Shown: in pieces, positions 51,961 to 61,606 of the stretch
How positions within the stretch are numbered: the first letter of the stretch is position 1
How the letters are laid out: each line of letters opens with the position of its first letter
Assembly (NCBI RefSeq): GCF_002009175.1
Contig: NZ_CP018047.1
Location: 4,960,001-5,024,000 of the forward strand
Length of the DNA stretch: 64,000 nucleotides
Reading direction: 5' to 3'
Source: Streptomyces niveus
Lineage (GTDB): Bacteria > Actinomycetota > Actinomycetes > Streptomycetales > Streptomycetaceae
Notes under the pieces: model-generated
What the model saw: only the letters and a program-made list of their open reading frames with translations
Database searches by the model: none
Told to the model about the DNA's origin: nothing
Made by a program: the position numbers and the translations under genes

Positions 51961-52608
51961 GGGTGTGGAGGTTCCTCGGCAGAAGGCGTGCGTGGGGGCG
52001 CGAAGCACGTGCGCGAAAAAGGGCGGAGAAGGAGATGTACGGCCGGAGCTTCAGTGGCTCAACAGCACGGACAACAGGAACAGCAACAGCGGGTCTGGAC
52101 AGCAGTGCGGAATCCACGGGTGTGGGTCGCGTACGTCGCTGAGGTGACCGGCATGCGTTCAAAGGTGGCGGGAACGGTTCCCACTTGTCAACTCAATGAC
52201 CGATTTGGCGGCAATGTTTCACCTCATCCGGTTACTGAGTCGGGGGAAAGGTTTGTGCGGCCGCTGACGGGGAGACATGGCGCAGCAGTCGGGCTCGCAA
52301 ACACCGTCACGCTCTCGTGACCGGACTGTGATTCGAATCGCTTCCGTGGCTGGATCGCAACATCGATACGGCCCCCGACGTCTCCCTCGGGGAGGGGTGG
52401 ATGCGAGCAGGCCGGTGGCATGTGTCAGGTTTTTGGTGATTTGAACACTTTCCGCATAGCCTTGGTTCCGCAGAGTGAATACCGGGACCAATAGCAGATC
52501 TCGGCTTGACTGGCTTGTATCCGCACACTTGTAATTTCACTCGTGTCGTTCGGCCGAAAACGGTAGCGGCCGCAGGCACGGGGACGTAAAGACAGACGAG
52601 GGGCGCAC
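51961..52608. other. 648-base regulatory region between cysteine dioxygenase and whiB
   Basis: No convincing gene: reading frames here have low third-position GC. The sequence is AT-richer toward whiB (52430-52590). It should contain promoters for both divergent genes; a BldD-like box at 52465-52479 is listed separately. The length fits a multi-input promoter of a developmental regulator. Confidence 0.5.
52465..52479 (+). promoter_or_regulatory. candidate BldD binding site upstream of whiB
   Basis: GTTCCGCAGAGTGAA matches the palindromic BldD consensus NTNACNCWGNGTNAN at all fixed positions but one (A replaced by C at position 4). whiB is, from the literature as I recall it, a BldD target. 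The site lies about 130 bases before the whiB start. Confidence 0.55.
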
Positions 52609-52872
52609 ATGACCGAGCTGTTCGAACAACTGCTGGTCGAGGACGCGGACGAGGAACTCGGCTGGCAGGAGCGCGCGTTGTGCGCCCAGACCGATCCCGA
52701 GTCCTTCTTCCCCGAGAAGGGCGGCTCCACCCGGGAGGCGAAGAAGGTCTGTCTCGCCTGTGAGGTCCGCTCCGAATGCCTGGAGTACGCCCTCGCCAAC
52801 GACGAGAGGTTCGGCATCTGGGGCGGTCTGTCCGAGCGTGAACGCCGGCGTCTCAAGAAGGCCGCGGTTTGA
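52609..52872 (+). CDS. whiB: WhiB, iron-sulfur transcription factor of sporulation
   Basis: An 87-aa Wbl protein. Four Cys (near residues 25, 48, 51 and 57, in RALCAQTD, KVCLACEVRSECLEY) bind a 4Fe-4S cluster; the GIWGG turn and RERRRLKK basic tail contact sigma factor and DNA. The sequence MTELFEQLLVEDADEELGWQ and length match WhiB itself rather than other Wbl paralogues. With WhiA it controls the switch to sporulation septation. The upstream BldD-like box fits known developmental repression. Confidence 0.96.
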   Translation: MTELFEQLLVEDADEELGWQERALCAQTDPESFFPEKGGSTREAKKVCLACEVRSECLEYALANDERFGIWGGLSERERRRLKKAAV

Positions 52873-53150
52873 ACAGTTCAAGCCATTCTCCGCACGCGCC
52901 CTGCGCGATAGCCCGCGCGAGACCTCGCGAGGCAGTCTCCGAACGGTCCGTCATCTGCGTCCTCTTCGCAGGCGGCGGACCGTTGTCGTGACCGGCGTGC
53001 GCGGCCCGGTCCGGCGCTGTCTCCCGCGTCGTCCGCTTTGTCCGGGCGCTCGGCGATCCGGTGCTTGTTCGTACCGTTAGTGTGGGGCCCCGTCCGAGAC
53101 GCCCCAACGCCCCGTCGGGGCGACCCCCCGGCCGGAGGGCCCCTACCTCG

Positions 53151-56100
53151 ATGTCCGCCACCACAGCCGCGTTCGATTCAGCCACCGCACCGGAGTACCC
53201 GCGGCACGTCGTCACCGCCGTGCTCGTCTCCCACGACGGTGCCCGCTGGCTCCCCGACGCCCTCACCGGGCTGATCGGCCAGGAACGCCCCGTACAGAAC
53301 GTCATCGCCGCCGACACCGGCAGCGCCGACGAATCGGCCACGCTGCTCACCGAATCGCTCGGCCCGGACCGCGTCGTCCACCTCGCCCGCCGCACCAGCT
53401 TCGGTACGGCCGTCGAGGAGGCGGTCCGCACCGCCGGCGTGCAGACGCCCGACGACCTGCCGTATCTGAAACGGCCGAGCGGCTGGGACCCCGTCACCAG
53501 AACCTGGCACGACGAGGCGTACGACATGCCCGACCTGCCCCACGGCGAGCCCGTGCAGTGGCTGTGGCTGCTCCACGACGACTGCGCGCCCGAGCCCGAC
53601 GCGCTCGCCGAACTGCTGCGCGTCGTCGACACCGACTCGCACGCCGCGATCGTCGGCCCCAAGCTGCGCGGCTGGTACGACCGCAAGCAGCTCCTGGAGG
53701 TCGGCGTCTCCATCGCCAACAGCGGGCGCCGCTGGACCGGTCTCGACCGGCGCGAACAGGACCAGGGCCAGCACGACCAGGTCCGCACCGTCCTCTCCGT
53801 CTCCAGCGCGGGCATGCTCATCCGCCGGGACGTGTGGGAGGAACTCGGCGGCTTCGACCGCAGACTCCCTCTGATGCGCGACGACGTGGACCTGTGCTGG
53901 CGCGCGCACGCCGCGGGACACCGGGTGCTCGTCGCGCCCGACGCCGTCCTCAGGCACGCCGAGGCAGCCGCACGCGAGCGCCGCACCGTCGACTGCGCGG
54001 GCCGCTCCGTCGTCAACCCGCACCGGGTCGACAAGGCCGGCGCCGTCTACACGATGCTCGTCAACTCGCGCGGCGCCGTCCTGCCCTACGTACTACTGCG
54101 GCTCGTCGTCGGCACACTCCTGCGCACCGTCGCCTACTTGGTGGGCAAGGCACCGGGACAGGCCGTCGACGAGGTCATGGGCCTGTCCGGCACGCTCCTG
54201 AGGCCCGGCAGAATCATCGGCGCGCGAAAACGGCGCGGCAAAGGCGTCGTCGAGGCAAGTGAACTCCGCGCGCTTTTCCCGCCACCCGGCGCCACCGTCC
54301 GGGCAACGGTCGAGCAAGTAGCTGGAAGCCTCGGTGGCGGCTCTGAGACCGAAGCCGGTGGCTCACGCCACGGCGCGGTGGAGTCGGGCCCCGGCGGGGA
54401 CGACGCGGACTTCCTGGAGATCGAGCAGTTCGCCCGGCTGAAGCGCCTCGCGCACAAGCCGGGCCCCGTCCTCTTCGCCGTACTGCTCGTCGTCTCACTC
54501 GTCGCCTGCCGGGCCCTGCTCGGCGGCGGCGCACTCGCGGGCGGCGCGCTGCTGCCCGCGCCGCCGGATGTGGCGGGCCTGTGGTCCCGTTACGCCGACG
54601 GCTGGCACCCCATCGGCACGGGCGGCACCCAGACCGCGCCGCCCTACCTCGCGGTCCTCGCGGCCCTTTCGGCGCTGTTCCTCGGGTCGACCGGCTTCGC
54701 CCTGACCCTGCTGCTCGTCTGCTCCGTCCCGCTGGCCGGAGTCACCGCGTACTTCGCCTCCCGGCCGCTCGTCGAATCGAAGCTGCTGCGGGCCTGGGCG
54801 AGCATCGCGTACGCCTTCCTGCCCGCCGCCACCGGCGCCCTGGCCACCGGGCGGCTCGGCACGGCCGTACTGGCCGTTCTACTGCCCCTGATCGCGCGGG
54901 CGGCCGTCGCGGCGTACGGGATCCGCGCCGAGCCGAAGGAGGGCGCCGCCGGCGCCGCACGCGGAAGCTGGCGCGCCACCTGGGCGTACACCTTCCTGCT
55001 CACCCTCGCGATGGCGTTCACCCCCATCGTCTGGCCGATCGCGCTCGTCCTCGGCCTCGCCGTCCTGGCCCTGCGCCGCGACGACATCGTGGCGTACGGG
55101 CTGCGCCTGCTCGCCGTGGTCGGCACGCCGCTGCTCGTCCTGGCCCCCTGGTCGCTCTCGCTGCTGACCTCACCGTCCGGCCTCTTCCGCGAGGCGGGAC
55201 TGGAGTTCGGTACGGGACAGGCCACCGCGCTCGATCTGCTCGGTATGAGCCCCGGCGGCCCCAAGGCCGCGGGCGGGGTGCTGCTGATCGGCGTCGTCCT
55301 GGCGGCACTGGCCGCGCTGCTGCGCGGCGAGCGGCAGTTCGCCGTGCGCGCGGCCTGGGTGACCGCCCTCGTGGCGCTGGTCTTCGCCGTCCTCGCCAAC
55401 AACTCCGGCTGGGCCGGCCCCGCCACGCTCCTTTACGGCTTGGCGCTCATCGCGGCGGCCGTACTGGGCGCCGACGGCGCCAAGGAACGTGTCGCGAGCC
55501 AGAGCTTCGGCTGGCGCCAGCCGGTCGCCGCGCTCATCGCCGTCGCGGCCGGGGCGGCTCCGCTGCTCGCGGCGGGCGGCTGGATGCTCAGCGGCGCGGC
55601 GGGTCCGCTGGAGCGGCGCGACCCCGTGCAGGTACCGGCGTTCGTCGCCGAGGAGAGCATCACCCGTGACCAGCCGCGCACGCTGATCCTCGGTGGTACG
55701 TCGCCCGCGGAGGTCTCGTACTCGCTCGTACGAGGCTCCGGCGGCCGGCTCGGCGACGCCGAACTGACCGAGTCCGGCGGCGGCGACCCCGGCCTCGACA
55801 AGGTCGTCGGCCGCCTGGTCGCGGGCTCCGGCGCCGACCAGACCGACCAGCTCAGCGGCTTCGCGATCCGCTACGTCCTCGTCCGTGACGGCGCCCCGGC
55901 GCAGATGTCACGCGTACTCGACTCCACCCCCGGCCTGAGCCGGCTCAGCCAGCTCGACGGCAGCGCGCTGTGGCGCGTCGACCGTCAGATCTCCCGGGCC
56001 ACGATCATCGAGGGCGAGAGCGACGCCGAGCCGCTGCCCGTCGGATCGTCCACCGTCGAGGCCCACACCGACATCCCGGCCGGCAAGGCCGGACGTGTGC

Positions 56101-56939
56101 TGCGGATCGCCGACCGGGCCGCCGAGGGCTGGCAGGCCACGCTCGACGGCCGCCTCCTTGAGAAGACGACCGTCGACGGCTGGGCGCAGGGATTCGAGCT
56201 CCCCGCCGAGGGCGGCAGGCTCGACCTCACGTACGAGGACTCGTTCACGCACACCGCGTGGGTCTGGGCGCAGGCCGCGCTCGGCGTCGTACTGCTCGTG
56301 CTCGCCCTGCCGGGGCGGCGCCGGGAGATCGACGACGACCTGCCCGACGAGCGGGCCGATGTGCCCGCACAGCCGGTGTCCGGCGAGGGCCGCCGGGCGC
56401 GCAGGCTGCGGGCCGCGGCGCAGGCGGATGCGGAAGCGGAGACCGCGGAAGGCACCGACAGTGCCGGCGGCGCCGACAGCCTGGACATCGTGCCGCCGCC
56501 CCCTGCGGAGGCCCCGTACGCCGCCGCGGCCGCTGTTCCGCAGCAGCAGTCGTACGGAGAGTGGGACGGCCAGTCGTCCTACCAGGGCGCGGAGTACGGC
56601 TCGTACACGAACGAACAGCAGTACCAGGGCGGGCAGAACGAACAGCAGCAGTACGAAGGCGCCCCCTACCAGGGCGCGCAGCAGTACGACGGGACGCAGC
56701 AGTACGAGGGCGCTCCTCAGTACGAAGGCGCTCCTCAGTACGACGCCGACGGATATCAGCAGTACCAGCAGTATCCGGCGGACCAGTACCAGCAGCAGGC
56801 GCCCGTCCAGTACGACCAGTACGGATACGTCGTCCAACAGCCTTACGCCGAGGGGCAGCAGCCCTACACCGCCCCCCAACAGCCGTACACCGACGGCAAC
56901 GAGAACGAGCAGCGTCCCGACGGGAGCAGCAACAAGTGA
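53151..56939 (+). CDS. giant membrane family 2 glycosyltransferase with Q/Y-rich C-terminal tail
   Basis: A 1262-aa protein. Residues about 15-270 form a GT2 domain (VVTAVLVSHDGARWLPDALTGLI, WLLHDDCAPEPDALAEL, LMRDDVDLCWRAHAAGHRV). A TM pair near 300-340 precedes a cytoplasmic linker; then from about 435 to 820 there are some 12 helices, an extracytoplasmic beta-rich domain (about 830-1035) and a last TM near 1045. The final 200 residues are cytoplasmic, ending in about 130 residues rich in Gln, Tyr and Gly (QYEGAP repeats). ATG 53151 is chosen; GTG 53061 is possible. The stop overlaps the DUF5719 start. Likely adds sugars to a wall polymer from outside or inside; unproven. Confidence 0.88.
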   Translation: MSATTAAFDSATAPEYPRHVVTAVLVSHDGARWLPDALTGLIGQERPVQNVIAADTGSADESATLLTESLGPDRVVHLARRTSFGTAVEEAVRTAGVQTPDDLPYLKRPSGWDPVTRTWHDEAYDMPDLPHGEPVQWLWLLHDDCAPEPDALAELLRVVDTDSHAAIVGPKLRGWYDRKQLLEVGVSIANSGRRWTGLDRREQDQGQHDQVRTVLSVSSAGMLIRRDVWEELGGFDRRLPLMRDDVDLCWRAHAAGHRVLVAPDAVLRHAEAAARERRTVDCAGRSVVNPHRVDKAGAVYTMLVNSRGAVLPYVLLRLVVGTLLRTVAYLVGKAPGQAVDEVMGLSGTLLRPGRIIGARKRRGKGVVEASELRALFPPPGATVRATVEQVAGSLGGGSETEAGGSRHGAVESGPGGDDADFLEIEQFARLKRLAHKPGPVLFAVLLVVSLVACRALLGGGALAGGALLPAPPDVAGLWSRYADGWHPIGTGGTQTAPPYLAVLAALSALFLGSTGFALTLLLVCSVPLAGVTAYFASRPLVESKLLRAWASIAYAFLPAATGALATGRLGTAVLAVLLPLIARAAVAAYGIRAEPKEGAAGAARGSWRATWAYTFLLTLAMAFTPIVWPIALVLGLAVLALRRDDIVAYGLRLLAVVGTPLLVLAPWSLSLLTSPSGLFREAGLEFGTGQATALDLLGMSPGGPKAAGGVLLIGVVLAALAALLRGERQFAVRAAWVTALVALVFAVLANNSGWAGPATLLYGLALIAAAVLGADGAKERVASQSFGWRQPVAALIAVAAGAAPLLAAGGWMLSGAAGPLERRDPVQVPAFVAEESITRDQPRTLILGGTSPAEVSYSLVRGSGGRLGDAELTESGGGDPGLDKVVGRLVAGSGADQTDQLSGFAIRYVLVRDGAPAQMSRVLDSTPGLSRLSQLDGSALWRVDRQISRATIIEGESDAEPLPVGSSTVEAHTDIPAGKAGRVLRIADRAAEGWQATLDGRLLEKTTVDGWAQGFELPAEGGRLDLTYEDSFTHTAWVWAQAALGVVLLVLALPGRRREIDDDLPDERADVPAQPVSGEGRRARRLRAAAQADAEAETAEGTDSAGGADSLDIVPPPPAEAPYAAAAAVPQQQSYGEWDGQSSYQGAEYGSYTNEQQYQGGQNEQQQYEGAPYQGAQQYDGTQQYEGAPQYEGAPQYDADGYQQYQQYPADQYQQQAPVQYDQYGYVVQQPYAEGQQPYTAPQQPYTDGNENEQRPDGSSNK

Positions 56940-58546
56940 ACCGCACGACCCTCTCCCTCATCGCGGCCGCCACCGCACTCGCCGCCGTCACCGGGTTCGC
57001 CGCGGTCAGCGCGCCGGACAGTGCCGACACGACGGCGACGACGAAGACGCCCGCGCGGCTCCCCGTGGAGCGCAGCAGCCTGCTCTGCCCCGCACCGAGC
57101 ACGTCGGAGCTGGCCGAGACGGCGTACACCTCGTTCACACCGGCCGGGACGGACGGCTCGGGCACGGGCGGCACGGCCGAACTGGCCCCGTCCGTCGCGC
57201 CCTTGGACGACGCGACCGCCGCCGACGACGAGAAGAAGGACGACAAGGACGGGGAGAAGGACGGGGAGAAGGACGGGGAGAAGACGGGCGACACGGCCGG
57301 GGGCGACGGCGCGAAGGAGCCCGCGGCGGACGGAGCGGCCGCCGACGTCAAGCCGTTCCTGGCCCTCAAGGAGCCCGGCAAGCCCGTCTCCGGGACCAAG
57401 AACACCTCGGACGCCCCCGCGCTCGTCGGCACCGCCACGGGCCGTCTCGCGCCCGGCTGGACCACCCAGCAGACCACCACGGTCACGGGCGGCGAGGGAC
57501 GCGGACTGTTCGGTACGAGCTGCACCTCTCCCGACACCGACTTCTGGTTCCCCGGCGCCTCCACGGACGATGCGCGCCAGGACTACGTCCACCTCACCAA
57601 CCCGGACGACACGGCGGCAGTCGCCGACATCGCGCTGTACGGCAAGGAAGGCACGCTCAAGTCCGATACGGGAGAAGGCATTCCGGTACCGGCGCGTTCC
57701 AGCGTCCCCGTCCTGCTGTCGACCCTCACCGGCGAGGCCGAGCCGAACGTCACCGTCCATGTCAGCACCCGCACGGGCCGCGTGGGCGCCGTGGTGAACG
57801 CCGCCGACGAGAAGCTCGGCGGCGACTGGCTGGCCGCCTCCGCCGATCCGGCACCCCGCGTGGTGCTCCCCGGAATCCCCTCGGACGCCACCTCCGTACG
57901 ACTGGTGGTCTTCGCGCCCGGTGAGGACGACGCCGAACTGAAGGTGCGTCTGGCCGGCGAGAGCGGCACCATCGTCCCGGCCAGCGCCGCCGAGACACTC
58001 AACGTGAAGTCGGGCATGACGGCCTCGCTCGATCTGGGGGACGTAACCAAGGGCGAGGCCGGCTCGGTGCTCCTGGGCCCGGCGGAGGGCGCCGGCGAGA
58101 CCCCGGTGGTCGCCGCGCTGCGCGTCGTACGGGGCAAGGGCACCGACCAGGAGGTCGCCTTCATCCCGGCGACCGGCCCGGTGACGGAGCGCGCGACGGC
58201 CGCCGACAACCGCGCCAAGGGTTCGACGCTGTCACTGGCCGCGCCGGACGGCACCGGCAAGGTGAAGGTCACGGCCTCGGCGGGCAGCGGGGGAGGCGAG
58301 CAGGTCGTCAAGACGTACACGGTCAAGGGCGGCACGACTCAGGCCGTCACGCCGCCGGTGCCGCAGGGCCTCAAGGGCTCGTACGCGCTGACGGTGGAGC
58401 CCGAGTCGGGCGGCCCGGTCCACGCGGCGCGCACGCTGGCGCTGACCCAGGACGGCGTACCGATGTTCACGGTGCAGACGCTGCCGGACGACCGGGGCAT
58501 GGTGTCCGTACCGGCGACGAAGGAAGATCTCTCCGTACTGAAGTGA
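56936..58546 (+). CDS. DUF5719 family exported protein
   Basis: A 536-aa protein with an N-terminal signal peptide or anchor (about 5-25), a Ser/Thr/Gly-rich stretch, a charged linker with three DGEK repeats (encoded by GACGGGGAGAAG copies near 57248), and a beta-rich domain starting around residue 170 (LFGTSCTSPDTDFWFPGAST). GTG 56936 overlaps the stop of the glycosyltransferase gene, so the two proteins probably act together at the envelope. Function unknown. Confidence 0.85.
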   Translation: MNRTTLSLIAAATALAAVTGFAAVSAPDSADTTATTKTPARLPVERSSLLCPAPSTSELAETAYTSFTPAGTDGSGTGGTAELAPSVAPLDDATAADDEKKDDKDGEKDGEKDGEKTGDTAGGDGAKEPAADGAAADVKPFLALKEPGKPVSGTKNTSDAPALVGTATGRLAPGWTTQQTTTVTGGEGRGLFGTSCTSPDTDFWFPGASTDDARQDYVHLTNPDDTAAVADIALYGKEGTLKSDTGEGIPVPARSSVPVLLSTLTGEAEPNVTVHVSTRTGRVGAVVNAADEKLGGDWLAASADPAPRVVLPGIPSDATSVRLVVFAPGEDDAELKVRLAGESGTIVPASAAETLNVKSGMTASLDLGDVTKGEAGSVLLGPAEGAGETPVVAALRVVRGKGTDQEVAFIPATGPVTERATAADNRAKGSTLSLAAPDGTGKVKVTASAGSGGGEQVVKTYTVKGGTTQAVTPPVPQGLKGSYALTVEPESGGPVHAARTLALTQDGVPMFTVQTLPDDRGMVSVPATKEDLSVLK

Positions 58547-58559
58547 GGTCGGGGGCGGG

Positions 58560-58581
58560 ACCGCGGGGGCCCTCGCGGTCA
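58560..58581. terminator. short hairpin between convergent DUF5719 and zincin genes
   Basis: GACCGCG and CGCGGTC pair around an 8-base loop in the 32-base convergent gap, overlapping the zincin stop codon. Confidence 0.55.
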
Positions 58582-59007
58582 GTCCTGGCCGTACCGCGGA
58601 TCGACGGATTCCGGTGCGAGCCCCAGCAGTTCGGCGACCTGCTCGACCACCACCTCGTGCACGAGCATGGCGCGCTCCTCGCGGTTCTTCGTACGGATCT
58701 CGACGGGACGCCGGTAGACGACGATGTGCGCGGGCCGGTCCTTGCCCTCGGGGACCGACCGGCCGAGCGGTACCGAGTCGCCCTCGACGTCGGGGACGTC
58801 GATGACGAGGAAGTCGATCTCCGCCAGCTGGGGCCAGCGCCGCTCCAACCGCTCCACGGAGTCCCGTACGAGATCACGGAACGAATCCGAGCGGCTCGCC
58901 GAGAGCGGGACCTGCGGAGGGGCGACGGGCCCGCGCATCCCGCGTCCGTGGCGGTCACGGCGGCGCGGTCTCGGCTCGATCGGGTTCGGCGGTACGGGAC
59001 TGTCCAT
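58579..59007 (-). CDS. zincin-like metallopeptidase family protein, degenerate motif
   Basis: A 142-aa protein of the small zincin-like family (PF06262 type): basic N-terminus, FRDLVRDSVERLERRWPQLAEIDFLVIDVP, then VVYRRPVEIRTKNREERAMLVHEVVVEQVAELLGL. Family members usually carry HExxHH; here it is HEVVVEQ, so the second metal His is replaced by Glu. It may be inactive or bind metal differently. ATG 59007 is chosen at MDSPVPPNP. Confidence 0.8.
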   Translation of the reverse strand: MDSPVPPNPIEPRPRRRDRHGRGMRGPVAPPQVPLSASRSDSFRDLVRDSVERLERRWPQLAEIDFLVIDVPDVEGDSVPLGRSVPEGKDRPAHIVVYRRPVEIRTKNREERAMLVHEVVVEQVAELLGLAPESVDPRYGQD

Positions 59008-59278
59008 CACTGACGCAGGGTAGCTCTCATTCGGCACGCCGCGACGGCCTGCCGGGGCCACCGGACGGCATGTCGCAAATTGAGCATTCCGGCCAAGCTT
59101 GGGCTCGTTTCGCTACGTCGGCCGGATCGTGGCGCTCGCCTCCAATGACGGGATTTGCCCCAAGTGATGACTGAATCACCGATGGTAATCGACCGGTTAC
59201 TCCTCTTTCCGTGCAGGTCAGGGCAGTTGTGTACGTGCTGGACAGGGTGAATCCCGTGTCACGACACGGGGGAGTGAC

Positions 59279-59707
59279 GTGAGGGAGAGTCGTCGCGGCC
59301 CGCTCAAGAGTGCGGTACCGTCCAACATCGTGAGCCCTGTACGTCGCTGTTCGCGCACCGCGTGCGGCCGTTCCGCTGTCGCGACACTGACGTACGTCTA
59401 TGCCGATTCGACCGCGGTCCTCGGCCCGCTCGCCACGCATGCCGAGCCCCACTGCTACGACCTGTGCGCCGAACACAGCGAGAGACTCACCGCGCCACGC
59501 GGGTGGGAGGTCGTCCGGCTCACGGACGGCTCGGCACCGGCCCGGCCCAGCGGTGACGATCTCGAAGCGCTGGCGAACGCCGTGCGCGAGGCCGCGCGTC
59601 CTCCGGAGAGAGCGGTCGGACCCGGTGTGAACGGGCCGCGCGGGGCGGATCAGACGGAGGCCGGGCGCCGCGGGCATCTGCGGGTGCTGCGTTCCCCCGA
59701 TTCCTGA
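59279..59707 (+). CDS. DUF3499 family protein
   Basis: A 142-aa conserved actinobacterial protein. Four Cys in CSRTACGR and HCYDLCAEH may form a small zinc ribbon. The C-terminal half is helical and variable. GTG 59279 has GGGGGAG at good spacing and is preferred; GTG 59330 (SPVRRCSR) starts at the conserved core but has no ribosome site. Function unknown. It follows a 271-base gap with no visible gene. Confidence 0.85.
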   Translation: MRESRRGPLKSAVPSNIVSPVRRCSRTACGRSAVATLTYVYADSTAVLGPLATHAEPHCYDLCAEHSERLTAPRGWEVVRLTDGSAPARPSGDDLEALANAVREAARPPERAVGPGVNGPRGADQTEAGRRGHLRVLRSPDS

Positions 59708-59893
59708 CCCCTCGGGCATCTCCGGCGACTCCCCGGCTACCTCCGGCGGCTCCCCGGCCGCACCGTCGCCTCCTTCCCCGGCTTTCGGTGACGGATCCTG
59801 CGCGGGTCATTGACCTCGCTTGTCGTGCACACGATCATGCCTCCCAGCCGTGAGAGATCACTTTCCGCATCGCGGAATACGGAGGCCCCAGTC

Positions 59894-61510
59894 GTGTTCG
59901 AACAGCAATTGGAACCCGTCGCCGATTCACTCGGCGTGTCCGCCCTCGTCGCCGCGCTTCCCCTGTTCACCGTGCTGGTGCTGCTCGGCGCCGTCCGTAT
60001 GAAGGCCCATCGCGCCGGACTCATAGGTCTGGCCGTCGCCGTTGTGGTCGGCTGGCTGGCCTTCGGAATGCCGATCGGCCAGACCCTCTCCGCTGGCGCG
60101 CAGGGCGTCGTCTTCGGCCTCTTCCCGATCATGTGGATCGTCGTCAACGCCCTCTGGGTGTACCGGATGACGGTCCGTACCCAGCACTTCGACATCCTGC
60201 GCCGCTCGTTCGGGCGATTCTCCGACGACCCGCGCATCCAGGCACTCGTCGTCGCCTTCTGCTTCGGCGCGCTCCTCGAAGCGCTCGCTGGCTTCGGCGC
60301 ACCGGTCGCCATCTCCGCGGTGATGCTCGTGGCGCTCGGCTTCGACCCCGTCAAGGCGGCCGTCGTCGCCCTCGTGGCCAACACCGCGCCCGTGGCCTTC
60401 GGCGCGATGGGTACGCCGGTGGTGACCCTGGCCCAGGTGACCGGGCTGCCGCTGGACACCGTCGCCTCCGTAGTCGGCCGCCAGACGCCGCTGCTGGCCG
60501 TTGTCGTCCCCCTCGTGCTCGTCGGGCTGGTGGACGGCAAGCGGGGCCTGCGCGAGACCTGGGCGCCCGCCCTCGCGTGCGGACTCGCCTTCGGTGTCGC
60601 GCAGTTCGTCGCCGCCAACTTCGTCTCCGCCCAACTCGCCGACATCGGGGCCGCGCTGGTGGGCGCCGCGGCGCTGCTCGCCGTCCCGAGCGCGCGCAAG
60701 CCGGCCGACGAGGCGGTGCGAACCTCCGTACTGACGGGCGCGCGCAGCGAGGATCTCGACGTCGAGGACGACCGCCGCGAAATCGTCCGCGCCTACGCGC
60801 CGTACGGCCTGATCGTGGTGATCTTCTCCCTCGCCCAGATCCCGCCGGTCAAGGACCTGCTGGCCAGGGCGACCCAGTCCTTCGACTGGCCGTTCCTCGA
60901 CGTCGCGGACTCCGAGGGGAATCCGGTCGGGGCCAACGTCTTCTCGCTGCCGCTCATTTCGACCGGCGGCACACTCGTCCTGATCGCGGGCTTCCTGACG
61001 GCCGCGGTGATCGGCCTCAGGGCGAAGGACGCGCTGAAGGAGTGGGCCGCCACGGTGCACGAACTGCGCTACGCCATCCTCACCGTCGTGTCGGTGCTGG
61101 CCCTCGCGTACGTCATGAACCTCTCCGGACAGGCCGCCACCATCGGCCACTTCGTCGCGGCGGCGGGCGCGGGACTGGCGTTCCTCTCGCCCGTGCTGGG
61201 CTGGTTCGGCGTCGCCGTCACAGGCTCCGACACCTCGGCCAACGCGCTCTTCGGAGCGCTCCAGGTGACGGCGGCACGCGAATCCGGGCTGTCGCCCGAG
61301 CTGTTGGCGGCCGCGAACAGCTCCGGCGGTGTGCTCGGCAAGATGATCTCGCCACAGAATCTGACCATCGCGTGCGCGGCGGTCGGTCTCGCGGGCAAGG
61401 AAGGCGACCTCCTCAGGAAGGTCCTGCCATGGAGCCTCGGGCTGCTGTTGGTGATGTGCCTGATCGTGGTGGGGCAGAGCACCTTCGTACTGGGGTGGAT
61501 GCTGCCGTAG
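59894..61510 (+). CDS. L-lactate permease (LctP/LldP family)
   Basis: A 538-aa transporter with 12-14 hydrophobic helices. The family motif FCFGALLEALAGFGAPVAISAVMLVALGF (about residues 118-146) and LAANSSGGVLGKMISPQNLTIA near the C-terminus are diagnostic. It imports lactate (and perhaps glycolate) with protons. GTG 59894 has GGAGG upstream; the longer frame from 59810 lacks a ribosome site. Confidence 0.93.
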   Translation: MFEQQLEPVADSLGVSALVAALPLFTVLVLLGAVRMKAHRAGLIGLAVAVVVGWLAFGMPIGQTLSAGAQGVVFGLFPIMWIVVNALWVYRMTVRTQHFDILRRSFGRFSDDPRIQALVVAFCFGALLEALAGFGAPVAISAVMLVALGFDPVKAAVVALVANTAPVAFGAMGTPVVTLAQVTGLPLDTVASVVGRQTPLLAVVVPLVLVGLVDGKRGLRETWAPALACGLAFGVAQFVAANFVSAQLADIGAALVGAAALLAVPSARKPADEAVRTSVLTGARSEDLDVEDDRREIVRAYAPYGLIVVIFSLAQIPPVKDLLARATQSFDWPFLDVADSEGNPVGANVFSLPLISTGGTLVLIAGFLTAAVIGLRAKDALKEWAATVHELRYAILTVVSVLALAYVMNLSGQAATIGHFVAAAGAGLAFLSPVLGWFGVAVTGSDTSANALFGALQVTAARESGLSPELLAAANSSGGVLGKMISPQNLTIACAAVGLAGKEGDLLRKVLPWSLGLLLVMCLIVVGQSTFVLGWMLP

Positions 61511-61606
61511 GCGCGCCGCGGCCGGCCCGGGGGCGCGTCCTCGGGGCCCCTTCCGAGGGCGGGTAGTTTGTGATGACTGTCCGCAGAGACCTCAGGAGGG
61601 GTGGCC

